From the NCBI GenBank assembly GCA_024762995.1, contig JANTGI010000016.1, positions 1-35,512 on the forward strand: 35,512 nt of DNA. The letters run 5' to 3'. This document shows positions 7,527 to 14,635 of the stretch, one piece after another. Every line of letters begins with the position of its first letter. Position 1 is the first letter of the stretch. A program made the position numbers and the translations under genes. The notes beneath the pieces were generated by a model. The model was not told the DNA's origin and ran no database searches. It saw only the letters and a program-made list of their open reading frames with translations. The DNA is from Saprospiraceae bacterium. Its GTDB lineage: Bacteria; Bacteroidota; Bacteroidia; Chitinophagales; Saprospiraceae.

Positions 7527-9164
7527 TCATGTCTGAATAACCCCCGGATTAAACCTTTCGATAGGAGCATTATTAGCAGCTTCAATCGTCATGGAAATAA
7601 CCTTTCTTGTCTCTACCGGATCAATAATGGCATCCAACCAAAGTCTAGAAGCGGCATAGTACGGGGTTGTTTGATGGTCATATTTGGATTTTATCTTTTC
7701 GTAGAGTTCATTGGCTTCTTTTTCGGTCGGCTCCGTTCCTTTCTTTTTCATTGAAGAAATTTGGATTTGTTGCAAAACTTTGGCCGCTTGCGCTCCGCCC
7801 ATCACGGCTATTTTGGCCGTGGGCCAACCCACTATGATTCTGGGGTCGTATGCCTTGCCACACATGGCATAATTTCCTGCACCGTAGGAGTTTCCCACGA
7901 CAATAGAAACTTTAGGAACCGTAGAATTAGCCACCGCATTCACCATTTTGGCACCATCCTTAATAATCCCGCCATGCTCCGAGCGACTACCCACCATAAA
8001 TCCCGTTACATCATGCAAAAAAACCAAAGGGATTTTCTTTTGATTACAATTTAAAATAAATCGGGTAGCCTTGTCTGCAGAGTCCGAATAAATCACACCC
8101 CCAAACTGCATTTCTCCCCGACCGTTTTTGACCACGCGGCGATTATTTGCCACGATACCAACCGCCCAGCCATCAATACGGGCATAGCCGCAAATCATCG
8201 TCTTACCATAATCCTTTTTGTACTGCGTAATCTTAGAATCATCCACTATACATTTAATCAACTCCAAAGAATCATAGGGCTTGGCGTGATTTTCCGGAAA
8301 GATTTTGTACAAATCCTTAGGATCCTTTTTCGGAAGAACCGGTTTTTCCCGACTGAAGCCCGCTTTCTCCGTTGCCCCGATTTTATCCATTATATCTTTG
8401 ATTAAGTCCAAAGCTTCTGCATCATCCTTCGCCTTATAGTCCGTCACACCGGAGATTTCGGAATGTGTTTTGGCTCCGCCCAATACCTGCTTATCTATGC
8501 TTTCGCCAATAGCCGCTTTCACCAAATAAGGCCCCGCCAAAAAAATAGTCCCTGTCTTTTCGACAATAATGGCTTCATCCGACATTATCGGAAGATAAGC
8601 CCCACCGGCTACACAACTACCCATTACAGCGGCAATCTGGATGATTCCCTTGCTGGACATCACCGCGTTATTTCGGAAGATACGCCCAAAATGCTCCTTA
8701 TCAGGAAAAATCTCATCCTGCATAGGCAAAAACACCCCCGCACTATCCACCAAATAGATGATAGGCAGTCGATTCTCCATCGCTATTTCCTGCGCCCTTA
8801 AATTCTTCTTTCCCGTAATCGGAAACCAAGCCCCAGCCTTGACCGTCGCATCGTTAGCGACCACTACACATTGGTGCCCTTGCACATATCCTATGACCAC
8901 TACAACACCACCTGCCGGACATCCCCCGTATTCTTCATACATCTCATATCCCGCAAATGCCCCAATCTCCATTGTCGGAGCCCCATCGTCCAACAAATAT
9001 GTCACACGCTCCCGCGCCGTCATCTTACCTTGTTGTCTTTGTTTTTCTAACGCCTTCTTGCCGCCTCCTAGATATATTTTATCTAATCGTTGGTTCATCT
9101 TGGAGATTTTTAGGCGCAAGCTATCATCATTCTTGCTCTGTTCAATGTTTATTTTCTGGTGCAT
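7527..9164 (-). CDS. acyl-CoA carboxylase carboxyltransferase (beta) subunit
   Basis: This 545-residue protein has the paired crotonase-fold carboxyltransferase domains of biotin-dependent acyl-CoA carboxylases (propionyl-, methylcrotonyl- or related CoA). The N-terminal half carries the T-A-R-E-R motif and the glycine-rich oxyanion turn G-S-C-V-A-G-G-A-Y. The C-terminal half carries H-D-V-T-G-F-M-V-G and the second turn G-N-S-Y-G-A-G-N-Y. The ATG at 9164 was chosen; a longer open frame to 9263 adds a Cys-rich tail the family lacks. The biotin carboxylase and carrier subunits are not in this window, so the acyl substrate is unknown. It is transcribed in the same direction as the PLP gene, with 143 nt between them and a separate promoter for the latter. 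Confidence 0.93.
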   Translation of the reverse strand: MHQKINIEQSKNDDSLRLKISKMNQRLDKIYLGGGKKALEKQRQQGKMTARERVTYLLDDGAPTMEIGAFAGYEMYEEYGGCPAGGVVVVIGYVQGHQCVVVANDATVKAGAWFPITGKKNLRAQEIAMENRLPIIYLVDSAGVFLPMQDEIFPDKEHFGRIFRNNAVMSSKGIIQIAAVMGSCVAGGAYLPIMSDEAIIVEKTGTIFLAGPYLVKAAIGESIDKQVLGGAKTHSEISGVTDYKAKDDAEALDLIKDIMDKIGATEKAGFSREKPVLPKKDPKDLYKIFPENHAKPYDSLELIKCIVDDSKITQYKKDYGKTMICGYARIDGWAVGIVANNRRVVKNGRGEMQFGGVIYSDSADKATRFILNCNQKKIPLVFLHDVTGFMVGSRSEHGGIIKDGAKMVNAVANSTVPKVSIVVGNSYGAGNYAMCGKAYDPRIIVGWPTAKIAVMGGAQAAKVLQQIQISSMKKKGTEPTEKEANELYEKIKSKYDHQTTPYYAASRLWLDAIIDPVETRKVISMTIEAANNAPIERFNPGVIQT

Positions 9165-9316
9165 GGTTGTTATCCGTATTATTTGTCCGCAATTTATAGC
9201 TTTTACCGAAAACAATAGGCAGAGACATTGATTTTTTATTGATTTACAGGTATATTTGCGCATACAATTGATGTTATCCCTTCCATCCTTTAAGATTCCC
9301 TACTTAACAAACACAA

Positions 9317-9324
9317 TAACTTTG
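9317..9324 (+). promoter_or_regulatory. -7 box TAACTTTG directly before a start codon
   Basis: TAACTTTG matches TAnnTTTG exactly but ends only 4 nt before the ATG at 9329. If used, transcription would begin at or beside the start codon, giving a leaderless mRNA. No convincing -33 TTTG is seen, so this is tentative. Confidence 0.4.
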
Positions 9325-9328
9325 CTCA

Positions 9329-10507
9329 ATGAGACTACTTTTTCTGTTTCTATTTTTCGGATCTTTTGCTTCTTTACAGGTACCTGTCGTCTCCAATTAC
9401 CCTGATTTTATGGAAGGAATCTCCGAAAATCAACCTACGGCCTTGCGTATGGAGTCAGATTTGATTAGATATGGCGCGATGGTTCATGTGCAAACTTACC
9501 AAGAAGTATTACCCGTTGATGAAGAGCACCTTTTGCTTATCAAAGAGACCTTCGAGTCCTTGCCTCCTACCGTAAAAGTGCCCGATTATCAAGCAAAAGG
9601 AGACTCTTACCTTTGTCTATGCCAAAAGAATGATTTGCTAAAAATTTTAGAAAGATGGAAAGATGGTCAACAAAACATCGATGACTATGCAAAATTTGAC
9701 TGCAAATATCGCAGTTTCACCAATCCGGATGATATGTTTCATGGCGAATCTTTTTGGAAAGAAAAAGACATACTCCAAAAATTAAAACAAAAAAATCAAG
9801 ATACAGAGATTATTTCCCTTTCGGAAAACGTCAAATTTGATATTTTTAAGAATAAAAACAATGCCACCAAAAAAGTCATCAAAGTCATTTTTCCGCTGCC
9901 CATTGAGCACATCGTCAAAGAAGTAGAAGACGAATCCTTTCTTATTTCTGCAAAGAGTGATAACGACCAAGAGCTCTACCAAGGTCTAAGTGTCCAAGGC
10001 TGGAAAAGCTTGTTTCCACAATGGAAGGAATATCAAGAGTTAAATACCGGCTTTTGGGGAAAACCCCGCAAAAAATCCAACATCAAAAACAATCAATACG
10101 CCAAATCTTTTACCATTGCCCCCAATAATACTAAGACATACAACATCAAAGGCCAATCCACCTTCCTTGTCCGAACTAATCAACAAAAAACCAAATCATT
10201 CCAACATCTCACCATCAACCAAAATGGTCGATATATCAAAGGAGAATCATACCTGGATTATGGAGAATATCTACACCATGGCACCACCGGTTTGGCAGGT
10301 GAAGAGCAAAAAATAACCATCGCCTTCGATGCTGCTATCCCGATTTCTTCCATTTCCGTATTTGACGGCAACACAGGCATCCAACTAGGTGAAACCAACG
10401 CCCCACCATTTGAGCTAAACATCCCCAATAAAACCACTGAAATCAACGTAAAAATCACCTATCCAAAACTAAAAAAGGTCCAAATAAATTACTCCACCAT
10501 AAAATAA
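9329..10507 (+). CDS. secreted protein of unknown function
   Basis: This 392-residue protein starts with a short signal peptide (M-R-L-L-F-L-F-L-F-F-G-S-F-A-S-L-Q). The mature part is rich in Lys, Asn and Gln and has no membrane segment. The last 90 residues look like a beta-sandwich, with a segment resembling the predicted Ig-like ends of surface proteins (S-I-S-V-F-D-G-N-T-G-I-Q-L). A clear T9SS sorting domain is not present. No family was recognised. It is divergent from the acyl-CoA carboxylase gene, and its stop codon directly abuts the family A repeat array. The coding status is well supported by length, signal peptide and codon use; the function is unknown. Confidence 0.75.
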   Translation: MRLLFLFLFFGSFASLQVPVVSNYPDFMEGISENQPTALRMESDLIRYGAMVHVQTYQEVLPVDEEHLLLIKETFESLPPTVKVPDYQAKGDSYLCLCQKNDLLKILERWKDGQQNIDDYAKFDCKYRSFTNPDDMFHGESFWKEKDILQKLKQKNQDTEIISLSENVKFDIFKNKNNATKKVIKVIFPLPIEHIVKEVEDESFLISAKSDNDQELYQGLSVQGWKSLFPQWKEYQELNTGFWGKPRKKSNIKNNQYAKSFTIAPNNTKTYNIKGQSTFLVRTNQQKTKSFQHLTINQNGRYIKGESYLDYGEYLHHGTTGLAGEEQKITIAFDAAIPISSISVFDGNTGIQLGETNAPPFELNIPNKTTEINVKITYPKLKKVQINYSTIK

Positions 10508-10725
10508 CCAAAAGCAGCTTGCTGCGCAAAAAAGCAGCTTGCTGCGCAAAAAAGCAGCTTGCTGCGCAAAAAAGCAGCTTGCTGCGCAAAAAAGCAGCTT
10601 GCTGCGCCCCCACCAAAAGCAGCTTGCTGCGCCCCAAAGACCAAAAGCAGCTTGCTGCGCCCCAAAGACCAAAAGCGACGAAGGAGCGCCCCAAAGACCA
10701 AAAGCCCCCCCAAAGACCAAAAAAA
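10508..10725 (+). repeat. family A hairpin repeat array, seven copies
   Basis: Seven copies of GCAGCTTGCTGCGC start at 10514, 10534, 10554, 10574, 10594, 10619 and 10647. The first five have an exact 20-bp period with AAAAAA spacers; the later ones are joined by CCCCAAAGACCAAAA. Degenerate CCCCAAAGACCAAAAGC units continue to about 10725. GCAGC-TT-GCTGC is a 5-bp stem with a 2-nt turn. Period 20 breaks any reading frame and the open frames across it are low-complexity, so it is not coding. It begins one base after the upstream stop codon. Confidence 0.9.
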
Positions 10726-10786
10726 AATCCGCCCACAAAAAAAAGCAGACGGACATTCCAAAATTTCTTACCTCAAAATAGTACCC

Positions 10787-10987
10787 TTACTTCTTATTAG
10801 TATTCGCACCGATGAGACTGTACAAAGGGCAAAAATTCATCACCGCTGTCAATAACGCAATAGCGCCAACAACAACAGCAACAATACCCAAAGTGCCCGT
10901 CAAAATATTGGCATAATAAAGGTAGGCTAGCACTAAAGCTAACACAATTCTAATAATTTTGTCCGTAGAACCTACATTCTTTTTCAT
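10787..10987 (-). CDS. DUF2892 (YgaP-type transmembrane) small membrane protein
   Basis: This 66-residue protein starts M-K-K-N-V-G-S-T-D-K-I-I-R, the characteristic opening of DUF2892. It has two hydrophobic helices (about 13-28 and 33-50), then F-C-P-L-Y-S-L-I-G, another hallmark of the family. In E. coli YgaP this module is fused to a rhodanese domain, and in other bacteria the gene often sits beside rhodanese and MBL persulfide dioxygenase genes. That link is established knowledge. Here the gene lies 5 kb from those genes but has the same operator-promoter layout upstream (11063-11107). It is convergent with the unknown secreted-protein gene across the family A array. Confidence 0.92.
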   Translation of the reverse strand: MKKNVGSTDKIIRIVLALVLAYLYYANILTGTLGIVAVVVGAIALLTAVMNFCPLYSLIGANTNKK

Positions 10988-11062
10988 AATCGTTTTGTTT
11001 ATGGTTATTCAACCGGTTAAAAATTCCATTTAAGGATTCTCGCTTTGAAAGCAATGATACAA

Positions 11063-11107
11063 CAAAAATAACAGATTCCCAAATAAGCCCACCGTGACTT
11101 TTGTTAC
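11063..11107 (-). promoter_or_regulatory. promoter with Crp/Fnr-type operator upstream of DUF2892 gene
   Basis: On the minus strand, GTAAC-AAAA-GTCAC (11107-11094), one base off GTGA-N6-TCAC, is followed after 23 nt by a perfect -7 box TATTTTTG (11070-11063). Operator-to-box spacing equals that of the MBL-rhodanese promoter and is one more than that of the rhodanese promoter. The start codon is about 75 nt downstream. Part of this region abuts the 3' end of the Omp28-like gene. Confidence 0.66.
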
Positions 11108-11118
11108 GTTCCAAAATT

Positions 11119-12153
11119 TTATTCATGTTGAACGACTATTTTTTGCGCAAGCAGACCATCAGGGCTCACCAATTGAACCCAATAAACACCATCTTGAAGC
11201 AAAGAAGCATCCAATTTCTTTGTATGATGACCCAGGGCTCCTTGCGCCCCAAGCTCCCATTCTCGAAGCAATCGCCCGGTCACATCATATAAAACCAATT
11301 CCCCACTAAAAGGTACTGCAAAATCCAAGGAAATAAGAGATTTTCCGGTAACCGGATTAGGAGAAACAGCCAATTTTGCGCCTTTCAACGCCGGAGCCTG
11401 GGTAGAAACTACCAGACCGCTGGTCTCTGTCCCATTAACAAATTCATATTTTAAACCCACTTTCTTCCATAGTACCGTAGATAATCTCAAATGATTAACA
11501 TCCCAGCTATCGGCGATGGGAATAGAAAAATCCATAGAAAAAGAAGTATTCGCTGCAATCGGTCCATTCGCCAAAATCTCACCAAACGCATCGCCTGCCA
11601 TATCGTCTCTCAACACTTTTTCATGGACGGCATTAGCCCCTTGACCGGCTTGATAATTGACGACACCATCTTCTACGACATAGACATTCAAGTAATAAGC
11701 GCCTTCTGCTTGCGCAAAAAAAGTAGCATTCACCGTAACGGAAATTTGATTATTATCGACCGAAATATCTACAGGTATCGCATTGGCTACGGGTGACAAT
11801 CCGGCATTCTGTTGGACGCCCGTTTTAATGGCATTGCGAATCGAAGTGGAAGAGCCCGATTTTTCCACATTGTTTAAATAAAAACGCGGCTGCCCGGATC
11901 CGTCCAAATTTGCTGCAATACCCTGAGTAGTTGCATTCATCAAATCCCCACTATAGTGCATGGCCCATAAAATTGCCTGACTATCATTGTCATCAATCAA
12001 TTGTTCAAATAAGTCCCAACCCCAACCGCCGCAAGGAGGACACCAAGAAGCCGTTTTTTTGATTATTAAGCTGGATTGAGTTTGGGGTACCTCTTGGGCT
12101 TGCGCCAAATAACTAATACCCACTGCTAAAAGAAGGAGTAGAATCTTTTTCAT
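11119..12153 (-). CDS. Omp28-like secreted protein with thioredoxin-type CPPC motif and T9SS sorting domain
   Basis: This 344-residue protein has a signal peptide (M-K-K-I-L-L-L-L-L-A-V-G, cleavage after A-Q-A), then T-A-S-W-C-P-P-C-G-G, the CxxC of the Omp28/thioredoxin-like family, at about residues 35-44. The middle matches the Omp28 layout (V-H-E-K-V-L-R-D). The C-terminal 80 residues form a type A T9SS sorting domain: S-P-N-P-V-T-G near its start, Y-D-V-T-G-R in the middle and G-V-Y-W-V-Q-L near the end. It should cross the outer membrane and be surface-attached or released. A disulfide redox role is possible. It carries three copies of the over-represented GCTTGCGCNAAA word. Confidence 0.9.
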   Translation of the reverse strand: MKKILLLLLAVGISYLAQAQEVPQTQSSLIIKKTASWCPPCGGWGWDLFEQLIDDNDSQAILWAMHYSGDLMNATTQGIAANLDGSGQPRFYLNNVEKSGSSTSIRNAIKTGVQQNAGLSPVANAIPVDISVDNNQISVTVNATFFAQAEGAYYLNVYVVEDGVVNYQAGQGANAVHEKVLRDDMAGDAFGEILANGPIAANTSFSMDFSIPIADSWDVNHLRLSTVLWKKVGLKYEFVNGTETSGLVVSTQAPALKGAKLAVSPNPVTGKSLISLDFAVPFSGELVLYDVTGRLLREWELGAQGALGHHTKKLDASLLQDGVYWVQLVSPDGLLAQKIVVQHE

Positions 12154-12204
12154 TTTTTACCTTTTTTGTGATCGTTCACACAAATATAGGTAACTCACCA
12201 CTCA

Positions 12205-12846
12205 CTAGAGCAAGGTAATCTGTCCTCTAGCCAACAAAACCAGCTTTTCTTTCTCAAATTGTTTCAATAATCTGGAGATAACCTCCCGGGATGTCGCCAA
12301 ATCTCTTGCGATTTCGTTATGGGAGATTTTGAGCATGGTACTACCAACCGTCGCTGAGCGTTGCTGCAAATACCTCATTAAGCGTTCGTCCAAATGATGA
12401 AAAATAACCCCTTCAAAAGCCTGAATCAGTTCATTAAACCGCATTCCAAAGGTCTCAAAAACAAAATTATACCATGACGGATACTTTTTATTGACCGAAT
12501 ACAGCGAATCAGCAGACAAAGCCATCAAACCCGTATTTTCAAGGGCGACGGCTTTTATTTCACTTTTCCCCTGTTTGATAGATGATGCCAAGGTCATGGC
12601 ACAAGATTGCCCCGGCTTGATATAATACAAAAAAGCCTCCCGGGCATCATCGTCTTCACGAAACACCTTTACCGATCCCGAGACCACTAAAGGTATCACT
12701 TTGATATAATCACCGACATTAAGGATAACTGTCCCTTTGGGGACTTCGACATAGCGACTATTTTGAGCAATAGTCTCTATTAATTCAAATTGTTGAAAAA
12801 CCGGAAAATTACTCCGCAAAGCTTTAGTTTTGGCCTGAAAATCCAT
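12205..12846 (-). CDS. Crp/Fnr family transcriptional regulator (second of a pair)
   Basis: This 213-residue protein has an N-terminal cyclic-nucleotide-binding-like beta barrel (about 20-135) and a C-terminal winged helix. The recognition helix T-S-R-E-V-I-S-R has Arg, Glu and Arg in the positions that E. coli CRP uses (Arg180, Glu181, Arg185) to read GTGA. The barrel has G-Q-S-C-A-M-T-L where CRP binds cAMP; this S-C-A/S-M version is usual in Bacteroidota regulators and argues against simple cAMP binding. There is no Fnr iron-sulfur cysteine cluster at the N-terminus. Its start lies 23 nt inside the end of the upstream paralogue, so the two are probably co-transcribed and coupled. Confidence 0.93.
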   Translation of the reverse strand: MDFQAKTKALRSNFPVFQQFELIETIAQNSRYVEVPKGTVILNVGDYIKVIPLVVSGSVKVFREDDDAREAFLYYIKPGQSCAMTLASSIKQGKSEIKAVALENTGLMALSADSLYSVNKKYPSWYNFVFETFGMRFNELIQAFEGVIFHHLDERLMRYLQQRSATVGSTMLKISHNEIARDLATSREVISRLLKQFEKEKLVLLARGQITLL

Positions 12847-13498
12847 TCGTAGGAACTAGTAGAGTTATTTTATTGCGACCAATAGTCAATATTTCTTGCT
12901 TCTCCAGTTTTTTCAACAACCTAGATATTGCTTCCCTCGAAGCATTCAGGTCTTGCGCAATCTCTTGATGAGTAGAAAAAATAGTCGTATCACCGATGGC
13001 CTTTGACTTTCTATTTAAGTAATTAAGGAGTCGCTCATCCATTTTTAAGAAAGCAATCTCGTCAATGGTTTGGATGAGTTCCATCATTCGGGAATCATAA
13101 GACTTCATCACAAAGTTTTTCCAAGAATGAAACTTCATCATCCATTCATCTACAAATCGAATCGGAATGCCTATCAATTCCACATCTTCCACCACCTTGG
13201 TTCTCACCTCGCTCTTTTTGTGCATCATACAACACGAAAAAGCCATAGAACATGAATCTCCGGCATGCAAATAATAAAGAAAAATTTCATTCCCGTGATC
13301 ATCCTCCCGCAAAACCTTCAAAGTCCCTTTGCTGATAAGGGGCACAAACTTCACATAAGAGCCGATTTCTTGGGTCACATCTCCCCTTTTAAAATGCTTA
13401 ATCATCCCCTCTTGACAAATCGCATCTTGCAGCGGAATCTCCGCCAGTTGATGAAATTGTTTGTTTAATATCGCCTGAATTTTTTCTTTTTTGAGCAT
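12824..13498 (-). CDS. Crp/Fnr family transcriptional regulator (first of a pair)
   Basis: This 224-residue paralogue of the next gene has the same effector barrel and winged helix. Its recognition helix A-S-R-E-A-I-S-R again keeps the CRP residues that contact GTGA. The barrel motif is G-D-S-C-S-M-A-F-S-C-C-M, with three cysteines close together, which could sense thiols, persulfides or redox state (inference). The ATG at 13498 was chosen; the frame can be extended to a TTG at 13528, adding ten residues. It overlaps the downstream regulator by 23 nt. It is the natural candidate to bind the GTGA-N6-TCAC operators upstream of the rhodanese, MBL-rhodanese and DUF2892 genes. Confidence 0.93.
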   Translation of the reverse strand: MLKKEKIQAILNKQFHQLAEIPLQDAICQEGMIKHFKRGDVTQEIGSYVKFVPLISKGTLKVLREDDHGNEIFLYYLHAGDSCSMAFSCCMMHKKSEVRTKVVEDVELIGIPIRFVDEWMMKFHSWKNFVMKSYDSRMMELIQTIDEIAFLKMDERLLNYLNRKSKAIGDTTIFSTHQEIAQDLNASREAISRLLKKLEKQEILTIGRNKITLLVPTNGFSGQN

Positions 13499-13573
13499 CT
13501 CCCATTTTTTGAACTGGTAAATATACAACTTATATTATTCTTTGCAGAAAAAAACCATAAATATTTGCCCCAT

Positions 13574-13640
13574 CCAAAAAGCAGCTTGCTGCGCCCCAAA
13601 GACCAAAAGCGAACGCAGTGAGCACACCAAAGACAAAAAA
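13574..13640 (+). repeat. family A repeat, single copy plus degenerate unit
   Basis: One GCAGCTTGCTGCGC starts at 13581, followed by CCCCAAAGACCAAAAGC, then a diverged unit GCGAACGCAGTGAGC and ACACCAAAGAC. It lies between the Crp/Fnr gene start and the tRNA promoter. It is the same family as the arrays at 10508 and 15706 and has the same orientation. Confidence 0.85.
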
Positions 13641-13652
13641 AACAAAAAAAAC

Positions 13653-13683
13653 TTTCACAAAACAAAAATAACTCTTATCTTTG
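13653..13683 (+). promoter_or_regulatory. promoter of tRNA-Arg and the ribosomal-protein genes
   Basis: TTTC (13653-13656), a one-base variant of the -33 TTTG, is followed by a 19-nt spacer and a perfect -7 box TATCTTTG (13676-13683). Transcription should begin a few bases before the tRNA at 13696. The spacing is the Bacteroidota optimum. Because no other promoter is evident before rpmB, it may also serve the downstream genes. Confidence 0.82.
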
Positions 13684-13695
13684 CACTCCAAAATT

Positions 13696-13769
13696 GGCTC
13701 CGTAGCTCAACTGGATAGAGTACCTGACTACGGATCAGGAGGTTGCAGGTTCGAACCCTGCCGGGGTCA
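13696..13769 (+). tRNA. tRNA-Arg (anticodon ACG)
   Basis: The 74-nt cloverleaf closes fully. The acceptor stem pairs GGCTCCG with CGGGGTC (two G-U pairs), the D arm is GCTC-AACTGGATA-GAGT, the anticodon arm is CCTGA-CTACGGA-TCAGG with anticodon ACG, and the T arm is GCAGG-TTCGAAC-CCTGC. The discriminator is A and CCA is not encoded. ACG would be edited to ICG to read CGU/CGC/CGA. It lies 69 nt before rpmB and may share its transcript. Confidence 0.97.
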
Positions 13770-13838
13770 CAAAGATGGAAACACAAAGATAGCCGCAAGC
13801 ATTTTTGTAATTCACAACTAAGACAAAAAAAGTAGAAA

Positions 13839-14102
13839 ATGTCTAGAATATGTCAACTGACAGGTAAAAAACCAATCTCGGGTAACAACGTTTCTCACTC
13901 TCATGCGAAAACGAAGAGACGTTTTGTACCTAACGTACACAAAAAACGTTTCTTTATTCCCGAAACCGGGCAATGGGTGACTATGAAAGTGTCCGGAAAA
14001 GCAATCAAAAATATCAACAAGCTCGGTGTTTATGCATATTTGCGTAAGCTGGAAAAGAAAGGTGTTGACACTGGCGTTAAACTGACTAAAGTAATCTCAT
14101 AA
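13839..14102 (+). CDS. rpmB: 50S ribosomal protein L28 (bL28)
   Basis: This 87-residue protein has the L28 opening [12 protein letters not shown], the N-N-V-S-H-S-H motif and the basic stretch K-T-K-R-R-F, followed by the conserved middle [13 protein letters not shown]. It is a structural protein of the large subunit. The start ATG is preceded by an A-rich leader (AAAAAAAGTAGAAA) without a strong Shine-Dalgarno, typical of this phylum. Its stop overlaps the rpmG start by one base (TAATG). It heads the conserved Bacteroidota set L28-L33-DUF4295-FtsY. Confidence 0.98.
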   Translation: MSRICQLTGKKPISGNNVSHSHAKTKRRFVPNVHKKRFFIPETGQWVTMKVSGKAIKNINKLGVYAYLRKLEKKGVDTGVKLTKVIS

Positions 14103-14290
14103 TGGCTAAGAAATCAAAAGGAAATAGAATTCAGATTATTCTTGAGTGCACAGAACACAAATCTTCCGGTATGCCGGGGACATCTAGGTACGTCACCCAA
14201 AAGAATAAAAAAAATACACCTGCAAGAATGGAGTTGAAAAAATACAACCCTATTCTTAGAAAATATACTCTTCACCGCGAAATCAAATAA
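14102..14290 (+). CDS. rpmG: 50S ribosomal protein L33 (bL33)
   Basis: This 62-residue protein matches L33, with I-I-L-E-C-T-E-H near the start, [13 protein letters not shown] in the middle and [12 protein letters not shown] at the end. Only one cysteine is present, so it is the zinc-free (C-minus) form. It starts on the last base of the rpmB stop codon and ends 2 nt before the DUF4295 gene, so the three form one tightly coupled unit. Confidence 0.98.
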   Translation: MAKKSKGNRIQIILECTEHKSSGMPGTSRYVTQKNKKNTPARMELKKYNPILRKYTLHREIK

Positions 14291-14292
14291 TC

Positions 14293-14469
14293 ATGGCTAA
14301 GAAAATTTCGAAAAACGCCCGGATTGCTCAACGGGCCGCTAACGCCGGCTCCGGTAAAGAGCACGTAAAGGTCGTTAAATCAATCAAAGACCCTATCACA
14401 GGAAAATATTCCTACAAAGAAGTCATCATCCACAAAGATGAAGTAGCTGACTTCTTTGCCAAAAAATAG
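14293..14469 (+). CDS. DUF4295 family small basic protein
   Basis: This 58-residue gene is short but clear. The protein reads M-A-K-K-I-S-K-N-A-R-I-A-Q-R-A-A at the start and ends V-A-D-F-F-A-K-K. It starts 2 nt after the rpmG stop. It is the Bacteroidota-specific DUF4295 family, found between L33 and FtsY across the phylum. High Lys content and co-transcription with two ribosomal proteins suggest it binds the ribosome. A Bacteroidota-specific ribosomal protein, bL38, has been described, but whether it is this family is not something I can confirm here. Confidence 0.93.
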   Translation: MAKKISKNARIAQRAANAGSGKEHVKVVKSIKDPITGKYSYKEVIIHKDEVADFFAKK

Positions 14470-14491
14470 GCAAAAATTAACCTAACAGTTT

Positions 14492-14526
14492 AAAAAGGCT
14501 TTTCTTTTCAGAGAAAGGCCTTTTTT
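14492..14526 (+). terminator. Rho-independent terminator after the ribosomal-protein genes
   Basis: AAAAAGGC (14492-14499) pairs with GCCTTTTT (14518-14525), the inner part continues TTTTCT/AGAGAA with a bulge, and the stem ends in a T-run. It lies 22 nt after the DUF4295 stop and separates this operon from ftsY, which has its own -7 box. Confidence 0.85.
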
Positions 14527-14601
14527 GGGTTATTCTCTACTGCAACTTATTTCTTTACCCTTCGGTGACAAAAACTAGAGTTTACTCAAAACTTTTAGCT
14601 A

Positions 14602-14609
14602 TATCTTTG
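14602..14609 (+). promoter_or_regulatory. -7 box of ftsY
   Basis: TATCTTTG matches the -7 consensus exactly and ends 26 nt before the ftsY ATG. The -33 region is only partly conserved (GTTT at about 18 nt spacing). It follows the terminator at 14492-14526, so a new transcript is expected here. Confidence 0.62.
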
Positions 14610-14635
14610 TTTGTCTTATTACAATCGCAAAATCT

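Noticed and set aside
10455-10855. Several overlapping open frames on both strands across the family A array, with repeated A-Q-Q-A-A-F or K-A-A-C-C-A peptides
   Set aside because: They are translations of a 20-bp repeat in all frames, with no conserved start, signal peptide or family. The same effect appears at 15686-16043.
12167-12180. TGTGA-N4-TCACA palindrome just upstream of the Omp28-like gene as a further Crp/Fnr operator
   Set aside because: The spacing is N4 rather than N6, and it lies directly before the start codon with no -7 box at 22-23 nt. It may be chance or a different site.
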